From contig CP060500.1 of assembly GCA_024760525.1 (NCBI GenBank), positions 208,659 through 272,658 of the forward strand: DNA of 64,000 bases, in the 5' to 3' direction. Shown one piece after another: positions 15,513 to 24,274 of the stretch; the first letter of the stretch is position 1, and each line of letters opens with the position of its first letter. The DNA comes from Nitrospira sp. (lineage in GTDB: Bacteria > Nitrospirota > Nitrospiria > Nitrospirales > Nitrospiraceae). Below the pieces are notes generated by a model. It was not told the DNA's origin and did no database searches. It saw only the letters and a program-made list of their open reading frames with translations. Made by a program: the position numbers and the translations under genes.

Positions 15513-16268
15513 TTAGATCGCGTCATATTGCCGGCGCATTTCATCTTCACGATGGGCCCGTCGCGAGCCAAGCAGGAAGGATATCCCGGGAAGAGTGAGA
15601 CACACCATCGTACTGATCACAATGAAAATGCCGGACTTAAACAGCAGATTGCGAAAGTCGACCAGGAAGTAGAACAGATGATCCCATTGTTCCACGGTGA
15701 AAATCCCATGAACCACAAAATAGGTTGATGTCAGCACGTTGGAAATGATGTCCGGGGTAATCCGCCAATAGAGGAAATGAAACACCACGAAGATCAAGAG
15801 CATCTTGAGAATACTGCCAGTGACAAACCCGCCGTACAATTGCCAGATCGCATTGCGGCACACTTTGCCGAAATAGCACGCGCCTAAGTTAAACGCCAAC
15901 AGAATATTGATGCCCAGGGTGTAGCTCAATCCAATGAGAAGAGAAAAGACCTGATCGGTCACCGTAGGATCATGCGTGCCGAAGATCGGAATCACGCGAT
16001 CGATCACCCCCACACTGATCGGGGTGAAAATGATGTTGACCAACATGTCGGCCCAGGCCCCTTTCAACCCGACGTCGAAATACCCAAACTTCTCGTTCAG
16101 CAGGAGAAAATGGGGCGGGATCTCCATCCCCGTCCGTTCGACCGCCGACAGCTTCTCAATGTCAGAGATCGCCTCGAGGAGGCTTTTCGGTTTGGCCCGT
16201 GGGGTGGTGCTAGGGAACAGCGGCCCTGGATTCCCTTTCCCTGCAATCCCTCCCCCTCCACCTTCCAT
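15513..16268 (-). CDS. Polytopic membrane protein of the transfer cluster
   Basis: This 251-residue protein has a glycine- and proline-rich N-terminus and, from about residue 70, some five to six hydrophobic helices (DMLVNIIFTPISVGVI, VFSLLIGLSYTLGINILLAF, MLLIFVVFHFLYW and others). I do not recognise the family. It starts 3 bases after the next small membrane gene, so the two are cotranscribed and possibly form a complex in the inner membrane. Confidence 0.65.
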   Translation of the reverse strand: MEGGGGGIAGKGNPGPLFPSTTPRAKPKSLLEAISDIEKLSAVERTGMEIPPHFLLLNEKFGYFDVGLKGAWADMLVNIIFTPISVGVIDRVIPIFGTHDPTVTDQVFSLLIGLSYTLGINILLAFNLGACYFGKVCRNAIWQLYGGFVTGSILKMLLIFVVFHFLYWRITPDIISNVLTSTYFVVHGIFTVEQWDHLFYFLVDFRNLLFKSGIFIVISTMVCLTLPGISFLLGSRRAHREDEMRRQYDAI

Positions 16269-16271
16269 CGG

Positions 16272-16577
16272 TTATTCTCCCAATAGTCCAAACGTGCGAG
16301 CCACCGACCCAAAATACGCAAAGCAGGTCGTAAAGACGAGGAACAACACCGCGAGTCCAAACTTCTGCTTGTAGGTCCCGTACCAGAACGAATAGAACAG
16401 ACACAGCGCGGCGCCGATCCGGGCCAAAGTGCCGTGAAACATCAAGTTAAAGAAGTTCATCCACATGTGGCGATACGCCTCTTCGCTCATGTAATTCAGC
16501 GGGTCCAAATACTCGAACAAACTCGCTGAGACCGGCTGAATCAGGTGGAAACTGATATTCATGAGCAAGGGCCCCAT
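16272..16577 (-). CDS. Small membrane protein
   Basis: A 101-residue protein with two or three hydrophobic helices in its middle and C-terminal half (LARIGAALCLFYSFWYG, FGLAVLFLVFTTCFAYFG). It begins 3 bases after the stop of the HD-domain gene. No family is recognised. It is probably an inner-membrane partner of the downstream polytopic protein. Confidence 0.6.
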   Translation of the reverse strand: MGPLLMNISFHLIQPVSASLFEYLDPLNYMSEEAYRHMWMNFFNLMFHGTLARIGAALCLFYSFWYGTYKQKFGLAVLFLVFTTCFAYFGSVARTFGLLGE

Positions 16578-16580
16578 CCC

Positions 16581-17963
16581 TTAGTGAACGATGTCCTCGA
16601 TCAACTTAAAAAACCCTGTCTTCCGCTGTTCCAGGTTTGAGGGCGTCGTCGCAAAGGCCGATTCCAGAATGGGTACGGCATAAATCGGCAGTTCTTTCTT
16701 GGTCTTCAGGCGGAGCTTATACCGTCGTCCGGAAAACCCTTCTCCGATCGACTCTGCCAACACGCCAGCCATCCCTAACACGACCGCCAGTTGATTCAAG
16801 ACTTGATCACGGTCGGACATCCGCAATAAATGAATGTCCACGATTTTCTTCTGTCGCGCGAGTTCCTTCACGACACCGTACAACGCCCGCGTCTGACAGT
16901 ACACGATCCCGCCACTCGCCACCGCCGCCCATTCCCCTTTCTTCGTACTGTCCGTCCCGCCCATGTTGATCAGCGGCTCAAGCAGGGCGAGAAACTCTGG
17001 CGTCGTAAACCAATCGTCCCAGCGTTTGATCTCCAGGGTCTTCGTCACATACGCCACTTCTTCTTCGCGAGCACGGCCGTCTGCCACTTTCAGTAACGTG
17101 GCAAACGCATCCTTCACCAAGCGATGATGCCCTTGAATGGCCTCACAGACCTCGTCGATCCAGAAGATTTCAACCTTCTCGCAATATTCACGGATCTTCA
17201 TGACGCTGATCGCCGGATGATCGCGCATGGAGTAAATACCAGAGGCTCGAAAGACCGGAATCTTTCCCAGATCATGCCCAAGACATGACATCAGCATCTT
17301 GGGAATCAGCGGCTCGGGATCTTTGTAATGGCTCATCAATTCGGCCAGTCCGTGTTTCGTCACACGCTGCGTGTGATCCCGCAAATTCACTTGCGCGAGC
17401 GTATCCCGAATCGAATAGAGATCCGCGACCTCTTCATCTTGCGTTTTGGCCTCCAACACCACCGACGGGCAATCTCCATATTCTTCCAACACGTCAATCA
17501 TCGTCACCAACGGCCCCAGAACTTGCTGCCGCTCAAGGAGACCCTGATACGGCAGGATAAAGTCCCGCAATAAGATGGATGCGGCCGCGCGTTTCGTGAT
17601 GGGCGTCCTTGGCGCTACCACCGCTGGCACTGCACTCACCACAACCGGTTCCTTTCCAGGCGATGCCACCTCCTCACGTCCACGAAGGATCGCCGAGACC
17701 ACGGTCGCCCCTGCCGGCGCCAGGGCTTCCTCCATCGTGACCGCCGGTGTCCCAATAGGACGCAAGCCACTCCCATGAGCTGATCGAAAGTCTTGATTAT
17801 GCCGTAACCAGACGGGGGCCAAATCCTCTAACGCAATCACGAGTGGAGAAGGTTTGACGAGCGGCATCCATTTCACCGACGTCGCCATCTTTTGCGGCAG
17901 GCGGACCAGTAGGGATTGCCGGATCCGATCGAGTACCGTATGCACCCAGCGGCTCATCGCCAC
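16581..17963 (-). CDS. HD-domain protein of the transfer cluster
   Basis: This 460-residue protein has an HD metal-dependent hydrolase core: a first His in LRDHTQRVTKHG (about 200), the HD pair in CLGHDLGKIP (about 230), DHPAIS, then QGHHRLVKDA and a final Asp in LKVADGRA. The N-terminal 120 residues are low-complexity. MobH relaxases carry related HD motifs, so a DNA-processing role is conceivable, but I see none of the wider TraI/MobH sequence. It overlaps the NusG-like gene by 10 bases, which implies coupled translation. Confidence 0.75.
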   Translation of the reverse strand: MAMSRWVHTVLDRIRQSLLVRLPQKMATSVKWMPLVKPSPLVIALEDLAPVWLRHNQDFRSAHGSGLRPIGTPAVTMEEALAPAGATVVSAILRGREEVASPGKEPVVVSAVPAVVAPRTPITKRAAASILLRDFILPYQGLLERQQVLGPLVTMIDVLEEYGDCPSVVLEAKTQDEEVADLYSIRDTLAQVNLRDHTQRVTKHGLAELMSHYKDPEPLIPKMLMSCLGHDLGKIPVFRASGIYSMRDHPAISVMKIREYCEKVEIFWIDEVCEAIQGHHRLVKDAFATLLKVADGRAREEEVAYVTKTLEIKRWDDWFTTPEFLALLEPLINMGGTDSTKKGEWAAVASGGIVYCQTRALYGVVKELARQKKIVDIHLLRMSDRDQVLNQLAVVLGMAGVLAESIGEGFSGRRYKLRLKTKKELPIYAVPILESAFATTPSNLEQRKTGFFKLIEDIVH

Positions 17964-18364
17964 GCCTCCGGCAATTCCACGGCCTGGACTTGCTCCTGAG
18001 CCACCACCATTTTGGTCGGCCGGCCAAACAAGGCTGTGACAATAGTGGCTTTCCCATCGCTAATCTGATCTATCCGCCCCACGACATGCATCGCTCCGCA
18101 CGGCACACGGACCGTTTCCCCAATCTCAGGGCACGACGGCATGACACGCTCCATTTGCAATCCTGCAACCTCCTCCATGCTCAGGGGCAGCACCTGCCGC
18201 ACCCCGGCACAGGTCCGTATCATTGGGATCCATTCTTCTTGTCCGTGCCAGACCACATACTCATCCGCCATCCGCCGGATGTCCGAGGCGCCAGACTTCT
18301 CCAATAACTGAATCAATCGGCGCACTCCCGATCGCACGACGTGACCGGCATACCAATGTCCCAT
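17954..18364 (-). CDS. NusG/RfaH-like transcription elongation factor of the element
   Basis: This 136-residue protein starts at the ATG ending at 18364, which has GAGAGGA 6 bases upstream. The start HWYAGHVVRSGVRRLIQLLEK is the NGN pattern (W-Y-x-x-x-V-x-S-G, helix). The end GETVRVPCGAMHVVGRIDQI with ATIVTALFGRPTKMVVAQEQVQAVE has the layout of the NusG KOW domain. Specialised NusG paralogues (RfaH, ActX, LoaP) suppress termination in long operons, some on conjugative plasmids. Here it would bind RNA polymerase and help transcription of the 30-kb transfer operon. That role is inference from family and position. Confidence 0.75.
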   Translation of the reverse strand: MGHWYAGHVVRSGVRRLIQLLEKSGASDIRRMADEYVVWHGQEEWIPMIRTCAGVRQVLPLSMEEVAGLQMERVMPSCPEIGETVRVPCGAMHVVGRIDQISDGKATIVTALFGRPTKMVVAQEQVQAVELPEAWR

Positions 18365-18377
18365 CGTCATTCCTCTC

Positions 18378-18917
18378 TCAACGGAGTTGGTCGAGGGCCT
18401 TCTTGACTCTCCAGGGATATTGCGGATTGATCCCGTTATACCGTTCGATCGCACGCCAGTTATACCCATGACGCTCGATCGATTCCCTGAGGATTCGAGC
18501 CGACACTTTCAGGTTGGCACAGCCATCGAGGAGAGAGATCGGATGTATACGGTATCGCTCCATATTCCGCGTATTGACTTGGCCTAGCCCCACATCAAAG
18601 TTCACATTCTGTTTCCACAGTCGCGTGACCAATGAAATAGCGTCGTTCATTGAACGGACTGTTTGGCGAATGCCCTTACCATGCTGGTTCACCGACACCG
18701 CCAGCGGGTCCCAATTCCCATTCTCGACCTGAACAATCGCTCGCAGTAGTGTCGAGGGAAGCTGATAGGCAGTGGCGGCTTCTTCAAGACAGGCATGAAA
18801 TGGGTGTGAACCTCCCTCCACCTGCGTGCGCATAGTCTGCTTCTCTCCTTTTGCCACACCAAGCGACGGGATGCTCACCACAATCACAATGGTGCCAAAC
18901 ACCAGCCACCATCGCAT
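18378..18917 (-). CDS. Lytic transglycosylase (VirB1-like)
   Basis: This 179-residue protein starts at the second ATG, preceded by GAGGGAG. A signal peptide covers residues 1-24. The SLT fold shows the catalytic Glu in AIVQVENGNWDPLAV and later FDVGLGQVNTRNMERY and RAIERYNG, which are typical motifs. It locally opens the peptidoglycan for the transfer apparatus. It lies between the YbjQ-like and NusG-like genes. Confidence 0.88.
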   Translation of the reverse strand: MRWWLVFGTIVIVVSIPSLGVAKGEKQTMRTQVEGGSHPFHACLEEAATAYQLPSTLLRAIVQVENGNWDPLAVSVNQHGKGIRQTVRSMNDAISLVTRLWKQNVNFDVGLGQVNTRNMERYRIHPISLLDGCANLKVSARILRESIERHGYNWRAIERYNGINPQYPWRVKKALDQLR

Positions 18918-18949
18918 CTCGCGCTCCCTCATGTTCCGAACTCTTTGGC

Positions 18950-19393
18950 CTAAGCCACAGCCGGAAGCATTACCTGTACCGGCAGTGGCTTCGCAGCTAT
19001 CACCGGAAGACCTTCCACGACACACCACCGTACCGCGGTCCCTCGAACGGTAATACTTTTCATCGACATCCCCTTAGCCGAAACTGTTTCCACTTGGAAA
19101 TCGAGTCCCATGATAGCCGTTGGATTTCCATACTTCTCATATGCCATGTCACTGAGCTCACGGAGGGCAGGGAGAATCAGATAATTCTGCACCGGCTTAT
19201 CGTAGCTCCGGACTCCGCCCCCGATAAAATCTCGCACCCGTGCCATGATGTCCCGCAACCAGCCCATCCCCTGCGTTTTATGAACAAAGACCAAGCCTAA
19301 GGGTTCACAGAGTTGCGGTTCATTGTTGATGCTATAAATTCCAGACTCCCCGAGGGTGAACATGGGTAAATAGGGTCGGTCCTCTGACAGCAT
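18950..19393 (-). CDS. YbjQ/DUF74-like protein
   Basis: This is a 147-residue protein. The second half (FIGGGVRSYDKPVQNYLILP, then ELSDMAYEKYGNPTAIMGLDFQVE and the closing VRGTAVRW) follows the YbjQ/UPF0145 pattern of glycine-rich loop, helix, GANAV-like turn and GTAV strand. YbjQ proteins form pentamers of unknown role. The N-terminal 40 residues are extra. It lies 17 bases after traN and belongs to the transfer operon. Confidence 0.55.
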   Translation of the reverse strand: MLSEDRPYLPMFTLGESGIYSINNEPQLCEPLGLVFVHKTQGMGWLRDIMARVRDFIGGGVRSYDKPVQNYLILPALRELSDMAYEKYGNPTAIMGLDFQVETVSAKGMSMKSITVRGTAVRWCVVEGLPVIAAKPLPVQVMLPAVA

Positions 19394-19410
19394 CGTGCCC
19401 TCCTCTAATC

Positions 19411-21318
19411 TCAGCAGCCTGGCGCGCCCGGATTCATAGCACAGGCTTTTTGACGCAACGATTCCGCGACGGCGGCTTGATCATAGTTTGTGGTGATCGA
19501 CGAGAAGTATTCTGTGAAATCCATCGTCTGGAAGTTCAGCGCTGCGAATTCGTTCAACGTAAACCCATCACAATCGGGGGCATCGGGTGTCCCGAAATTC
19601 TGCCCCAACTGCGGTTTCCCTTGTTCCTGGATAATCCGTGCTAATTTTGAGCGGAAGGTACAATACACATCAGCCCGGCGCGCGCAAATCTGAGCAAACC
19701 CCACACTCCACCACTCAATACAATGGTTCCCGACCAAGACCACCTGCTGCGCCCGCTTATCACCAGCCAATGATATTTCCACATCGGTACACGTCCCCAA
19801 CATTCGATCGGGATCGTCCGCACAACAATCGATAATCAAGGTTCCCAACGTGGAATACGAGCAGGCCTTCGGTGTACCTGTGAAAATCCGTAATTGATCC
19901 TTATCGAAATCATCCTGCACCGCTTGGACCATCGCCAACATTGTCGCGGCAATCTGGAAGTTCTGATTCGGCGGGGTGCTCGTATCCATGCAAAACGGGA
20001 CATAACTCCCTGGTGCGCCACAGGAAGTGCATTGTTGCACCACAGTTTGTTGCGCACAGACGGTGCCACCTCCACACTGCACCGTCACCGAGTAGGTATC
20101 GCATCCGCCCGGGATGGGGGTCGTACAGGTGGAGGCCACATCAAAGCACCCCGCCTGCAACAACGGGGCACAGGTGTCCGTTGTCAAACTCGAAAAGCCC
20201 CATTGTTCTTCACGTACCCATGCCCCACTCGCCGGCGCCACCGTTGGCGGGAGAAGCGTCTGGACGGTCCCGTCACTGAGCGTCACCGTTCGGGGGGCAT
20301 CATCAAGAACCACGGAGGACATCCGTACCCACCCGGACGCACGAACTCCGGCGCACTGATCGTTGATCACGTCTTTCCGAATGACCCACGACTTTCTCCA
20401 ACTCGTAGCTTGAACGCTCCCTGATTGCGCTCCTGACGCTCCACACACAATGGCGAGCACCTGGCCCGATGAAATCGAGAACGAGGTCCCACCACATTGC
20501 CCACCGATCGACACATTGACACTGAAGTTGACGAGGACAATTTGCTCATCGGGATCAAGCGTGGGTGGCGTGAAAGAAAAGCTGGCAAAGGTCCGCCAAC
20601 CGATCCCCCCGCAATTTTCACCAAATACTCCACCGGGACCAGTGCCCAACCACTGCATGACATAACTGTCCGGGGACGGATTCAGAACCCGGACATACAT
20701 ATAATGATCGACACAGAAACCAGCCGACCCGCCCGGGCCTCCCGTGATCGGGACTTCCCTGATGCTATTCGTCACCTGAATTTGACAGGTCAGTTGACCA
20801 CTCCCTGGCCGATTACAGGTTTGTGTCGACGGCGGGGCCTGTGTCCAGGACACGCAAATCGTCACATCCGTACAGGTGCTGACATTGGGATTCGGAGTGA
20901 TCGAACTCGCAGTCGTATTGGCCGTGGTCACAGGAGCGCTTGTCGTTAAATTCCACCCTCCAGCATCCACCCCCATTTGTTGCACTCGGGACGCATTCGG
21001 GTTCGACGCCGCGGCATTTCCCGCCGCATTATTTAAGCCCGAGACATCACCTGTGTCGGAATAGTACCCAGAGGCAGATGAACCGGCGCAGGAGGCGTCC
21101 ATACACCCCGAGGTCCCACCATACTGTGGCACCGCCCCCTGTCGGCCGCTCACCGTCCCTCGATCCAGCGCGCCGGTCGACTGGATATTCCCCATCGCAC
21201 AGCGAGCTTTCTGCAGGGGATCGGTAATCCCGCTACAAGATACTTGAGCAAGAGCTATCCCTGTGACCGGTACGATTCCAGCCATAACGATCATCACCGT
21301 CAGAATGCGCCGCACCAT
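19411..21318 (-). CDS. traN: TraN, mating-pair stabilisation protein
   Basis: This 635-residue protein starts at the ATG ending at 21318, after GGAGAGG. A signal peptide (about residues 1-24) is followed by a cysteine-rich secreted protein, with many CxxC-like pairs in the middle and the typical TraN C-terminal region (CADDPDRMLGTCT, WWSVGFAQICARRADVYCTF, QGKPQLGQNFG). F TraN has 602 residues and sits in the outer membrane to stabilise mating pairs. Here traN lies far downstream of traG instead of within the U-F block. Confidence 0.88.
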   Translation of the reverse strand: MVRRILTVMIVMAGIVPVTGIALAQVSCSGITDPLQKARCAMGNIQSTGALDRGTVSGRQGAVPQYGGTSGCMDASCAGSSASGYYSDTGDVSGLNNAAGNAAASNPNASRVQQMGVDAGGWNLTTSAPVTTANTTASSITPNPNVSTCTDVTICVSWTQAPPSTQTCNRPGSGQLTCQIQVTNSIREVPITGGPGGSAGFCVDHYMYVRVLNPSPDSYVMQWLGTGPGGVFGENCGGIGWRTFASFSFTPPTLDPDEQIVLVNFSVNVSIGGQCGGTSFSISSGQVLAIVCGASGAQSGSVQATSWRKSWVIRKDVINDQCAGVRASGWVRMSSVVLDDAPRTVTLSDGTVQTLLPPTVAPASGAWVREEQWGFSSLTTDTCAPLLQAGCFDVASTCTTPIPGGCDTYSVTVQCGGGTVCAQQTVVQQCTSCGAPGSYVPFCMDTSTPPNQNFQIAATMLAMVQAVQDDFDKDQLRIFTGTPKACSYSTLGTLIIDCCADDPDRMLGTCTDVEISLAGDKRAQQVVLVGNHCIEWWSVGFAQICARRADVYCTFRSKLARIIQEQGKPQLGQNFGTPDAPDCDGFTLNEFAALNFQTMDFTEYFSSITTNYDQAAVAESLRQKACAMNPGAPGC

Positions 21319-21355
21319 CACCACCGCCTCTCCGCCTGCTCGTATTCCCTTATGT

Positions 21356-22369
21356 CTAGCGTTTCTCTCCAACTTCCGGTGCCTGTGCCGCGGTTTGCAC
21401 GGGCTTCTTCCAGCCAATCTTTTCTTTGGCCCAATCCGTCCACGATTGCTTCGTAGCTGGTTGCACAGCCACCGTCGAAGTCGTCAACAGCGGCGATTGC
21501 CCACCATTATCCGTCACCTGTGCTGATGTGGTCGGAGGGGTCGTCACCTCAGCAGGCTTAACCGCGACGGCTGCCGATGGAGCCCCATCCTTCGGACCAG
21601 TCACCGCACCATCTGTCCCAGTCACTGGAGCGGTGGGGACAACAGGAGCTTGGGAGACCGTTGCAGGGACAACCACAGAAGGATTCTCCCCCACACTCCC
21701 CGTAACCGGAGAACTACCAGTAGTCACCGTGGCAGGAGTCACAGGAGATGGCTCCAATTTTGGACTGATGACTTTCGATGGCGGCACAACAGTCGAAGCC
21801 TGCCCGAGTTTCTGCTCCAATGCCCGCTCAACAGCCCCCTTCCCCTTCCCTTTTCCATCCGACTCAGAGCCAACTTCATGTTTGTTGGCGTCACTCGTCT
21901 CAGCCGGCCGAGAGAGTTTTGCAACCGCCTGCGCCTGCTTCCGTAACACTTCGACCTTAGCGCCCAACCCCGAGATCGTTCCATTCATCGCTTGTTGCTG
22001 TTCACTCATTGTGCGAAGCAACTCCAACGTTTCTTGAGACTGGCCCGTGAATTTGCCAAACTCCACCCGCTGAAGAGCCAATTCCTGACTCACGGTAGTC
22101 AGTCGAGCTTGCAGCGCCTTCACATCCACCAAGGTTTGTTGAACCGTCGACTCCAACCCGGTGACACGAAGTGAGTGCTGCGAGTAGGCTCGATGCAAGG
22201 CCTGCACATCAGACGACAACCCGTCCCGTTCGATATCCTGTTCTGTCTTCACGTACCTCAAATGCTCGTTCTGCTCCACTTGTTGATCGTACGCGGATTT
22301 GGACACACACCCGCTCAACGCCCCAGCACACAGAACCCCCGTCATCATCATCTTCATAGCAACCTGCAT
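21356..22369 (-). CDS. Lipoprotein with coiled coil and Pro/Thr-rich linker
   Basis: This 337-residue protein starts at the ATG ending at 22369 after AAGGAGGA. The lipobox is LSGC (Cys about 20). Residues 30-150 form a coiled coil. From about 180 to 300 the sequence is a Pro/Val/Thr-rich repeat-like linker, and a basic tail SWTDWAKEKIGWKKP ends it. It could be an envelope spacer in the transfer machine. No family is recognised. Confidence 0.65.
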   Translation of the reverse strand: MQVAMKMMMTGVLCAGALSGCVSKSAYDQQVEQNEHLRYVKTEQDIERDGLSSDVQALHRAYSQHSLRVTGLESTVQQTLVDVKALQARLTTVSQELALQRVEFGKFTGQSQETLELLRTMSEQQQAMNGTISGLGAKVEVLRKQAQAVAKLSRPAETSDANKHEVGSESDGKGKGKGAVERALEQKLGQASTVVPPSKVISPKLEPSPVTPATVTTGSSPVTGSVGENPSVVVPATVSQAPVVPTAPVTGTDGAVTGPKDGAPSAAVAVKPAEVTTPPTTSAQVTDNGGQSPLLTTSTVAVQPATKQSWTDWAKEKIGWKKPVQTAAQAPEVGEKR

Positions 22370-22406
22370 AGAATCCTCCTTACAAAGTTCAGGGTGCTCC
22401 CGCCCC

Positions 22407-23156
22407 CTATGTAGACGCTCCTCGATGCACAACTCTCGGCCGACCATTACTCGAACCTGTTGACCCGATCGTGACGTCATCCTTCGACGTTATTTCCAAC
22501 TCAGCACCAATCTTTGCCACTCGAGGTTTTTGAGGCTCACGGAGTTCACGCGGCTCGTAATAATCCACGTCCACCGTCGCACACACTCCACGCACCACCC
22601 GATCTAACTCCCGTACCAACGTGAGCGCTTCGGATAGACGCGAGTCGCTACGGAGCTGCTCCATGCTGATCGTGCGCAACACAACCAAGACGCGATCCAT
22701 CCGAATGATCTGTTCAACCACTGCACGGACTTCTTCCGTTTGAGGAACCACCACATGTGCACGTGGGTCAGCGACCATCCGTTTCCGTTCCACCAGTGAT
22801 TCTCCTAACGCCGGTGTGAGCAACACGAGCTCGCCACCAGAAGCCCGGAGCCATTCGGCCGCTTGCTTACTCCACGTTTGAATAGGTTCCAGGAGTGCTA
22901 AGACTTCCGCTACAGTACGAGTGACACCCAAATCTCGCCGTAACCGCGGGATCGCCTTATTGAGTGGGTACACCATGCGAATGAGAATGCGACCTTCAAA
23001 TGATCGTGGCAGTACAATGAGACTGCCATACTGCTGCAGGAGCTCCCGGTTGAGCGCGATCCGCTCCTCAGGCGTTTTCTTTTTGCGTTTCGCGTTGGCG
23101 GCAGCCCCATTGTCGTGTTTCGGTGAACCGGAACTCTGTGGTGACTGATTATTCAT
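22407..23156 (-). CDS. Hypothetical protein next to the NusA-like gene
   Basis: This is a 249-residue soluble protein whose start follows AGGAGG. The N-terminal 30 residues are Ser/Asn/Lys-rich with KRKKKTPEERIALNREL. The middle is helical, with Leu-rich segments and RDLGVTRTVAEVLALLEP, and the C-terminus is charged. It starts 7 bases after the NusA-like gene, so the two are coexpressed and may be partners. No known domain is recognised. Confidence 0.6.
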   Translation of the reverse strand: MNNQSPQSSGSPKHDNGAAANAKRKKKTPEERIALNRELLQQYGSLIVLPRSFEGRILIRMVYPLNKAIPRLRRDLGVTRTVAEVLALLEPIQTWSKQAAEWLRASGGELVLLTPALGESLVERKRMVADPRAHVVVPQTEEVRAVVEQIIRMDRVLVVLRTISMEQLRSDSRLSEALTLVRELDRVVRGVCATVDVDYYEPRELREPQKPRVAKIGAELEITSKDDVTIGSTGSSNGRPRVVHRGAST

Positions 23157-23163
23157 AGTCCTC

Positions 23164-23793
23164 CTATAAGCTGGCCAACCGAATCGAAAACCCGGTAACT
23201 CGGCCTGCGACGGCCACATTCAAGCCAGCCTTCCCAAGAAATCGTGGCATCACTGCTGCCGGGACACGGACCTCAGCCTCATGGGCACGACGGTCGACCG
23301 TGATTCCTTTCACCTCACCAAGGGGAGCCGGCAACAACGCTTGTTTGATAAATTCTTCGGGGGATGCACTGTAGAGCACCAAACACGGACGTAACCGCGA
23401 ATAGGATCCAAACTCTCGCAAATACGGCAGGCATAACCTGATGGGGTCATCTCCCGTCGGTGATCCCACAGCAATCTTGACGAACTCCGCATGCTGAACT
23501 GTCCCCACCGCCTTCACATCCACACGCCCCTCCGCGATCACCGGGGCAAACAACAGTTCAGCGACGCGGCGAATAAAATGGCCCGATCGTTGGGAGACAA
23601 TCGGATACGGTCCCTCCACGGATTTGATACAGGCATAAAACCGGTCTCCAACCCGGTAGGGACCATCCGCACAGACCCGAGGCAGCACCGCCATCCGGTC
23701 CGTGCCTCCTATCAACGTCAAATAGCCAGGCTTGTCAGGATTTGCTTTGACCACCTGGCCCAACACAAAATGACCGACCTTATCGAACGCCAT
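23164..23793 (-). CDS. NusA-like protein (S1-KH1-KH2 only)
   Basis: This is a 209-residue protein. Residues 8-75 form an S1 domain (VGDRFYACIKSVEG, then IVSQRSGHFIRRVAELLFAP), matching the end of S1 in NusA where LSRT..FL..LF.. occurs. EGRVDVKAVGTVQHAEFVKIAV then corresponds to EIKA..R..G.RAKIAV of NusA KH1. The KH1 GxxG loop is lost (LPYLREFGSYSRL). SPEEFIKQALLPAPLGEVKGI and the KH2 loop FLGKAGLNVAVAGRVTGFSI match NusA closely. The N-terminal RNA-polymerase-binding domain and acidic repeats are absent. It would bind nascent RNA and modulate pausing or antitermination. CGTAATA lies 6 bases before the ATG. Confidence 0.82.
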   Translation of the reverse strand: MAFDKVGHFVLGQVVKANPDKPGYLTLIGGTDRMAVLPRVCADGPYRVGDRFYACIKSVEGPYPIVSQRSGHFIRRVAELLFAPVIAEGRVDVKAVGTVQHAEFVKIAVGSPTGDDPIRLCLPYLREFGSYSRLRPCLVLYSASPEEFIKQALLPAPLGEVKGITVDRRAHEAEVRVPAAVMPRFLGKAGLNVAVAGRVTGFSIRLASL

Positions 23794-23799
23794 ACTTAG

Positions 23800-23806
23800 T
23801 ATTACG
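23800..23806 (-). promoter_or_regulatory. CGTAATA motif before the NusA-like gene
   Basis: CGTAATA on the minus strand ends 6 bases before the ATG. If it acts as a -10 element, the transcript would begin at or next to the start codon, giving leaderless mRNA. Confidence 0.4.
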
Positions 23807-23825
23807 CTCGCGAAGTTGAAGGCCC

Positions 23826-24185
23826 CTATCGGCGCTTCCGATCAAGCTCCTCTTGAAACATCTTTCGGCACAGACTCAACGGTAGGAAAACCGTATCGAC
23901 ATGACGGGCGGGAACCACCACTTTCACCAAATATCGCCCTTCGTACTCCGCCGTCACCGTACTGACTTGATACCCTTTACCCCGCAGTGCATTGACGAAC
24001 TCTTCCGGACCGGACCACTTCGGGAGGTCGCTGACCTCACCCACTATTGAAAACACCTCCCCACACCCCCCCATCCCGGAGGCCACCATCCACCGCTCCG
24101 GTCCCAACGGTGACTGTGCCCACACCGGAATCGCCCAGATCCCCCACAAGATCGTGATCCCTACCATCAGTGTCCGTATCAGCAT
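23826..24185 (-). CDS. Secreted small protein of the transfer cluster
   Basis: This 119-residue protein has a signal peptide (about 1-23, cleavage after VWA). The mature part holds two Cys (MGGCGEVFSIVG and LSLCRKMF), which could form a disulphide in the periplasm. No family is recognised. It is divergent from the lipoprotein gene at 24275, with 89 bases between them carrying CGTAATA in both directions. Confidence 0.6.
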   Translation of the reverse strand: MLIRTLMVGITILWGIWAIPVWAQSPLGPERWMVASGMGGCGEVFSIVGEVSDLPKWSGPEEFVNALRGKGYQVSTVTAEYEGRYLVKVVVPARHVDTVFLPLSLCRKMFQEELDRKRR

Positions 24186-24244
24186 TGCCCCACCATCCCT
24201 TGGATTCCCTTGCGACCGCCCTGCTTCTCTGGCATACACAGTCT

Positions 24245-24266
24245 TATTACGATCTCTCGCGTAATA
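24245..24266. promoter_or_regulatory. Divergent CGTAATA motifs
   Basis: CGTAATA occurs on the minus strand at 24245-24251, facing the gene at 24185, and on the plus strand at 24260-24266, 8 bases before the ATG at 24275. The two copies form an inverted repeat (TATTACG and CGTAATA around 8 bases) in the divergent promoter region. Confidence 0.45.
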
Positions 24267-24274
24267 GAGCTCTG

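Noticed and set aside
16581..17963. MobH relaxase
   Set aside because: Only the HD motif is shared; the wider TraI/MobH sequence was not seen, so it is kept as an HD-domain protein.
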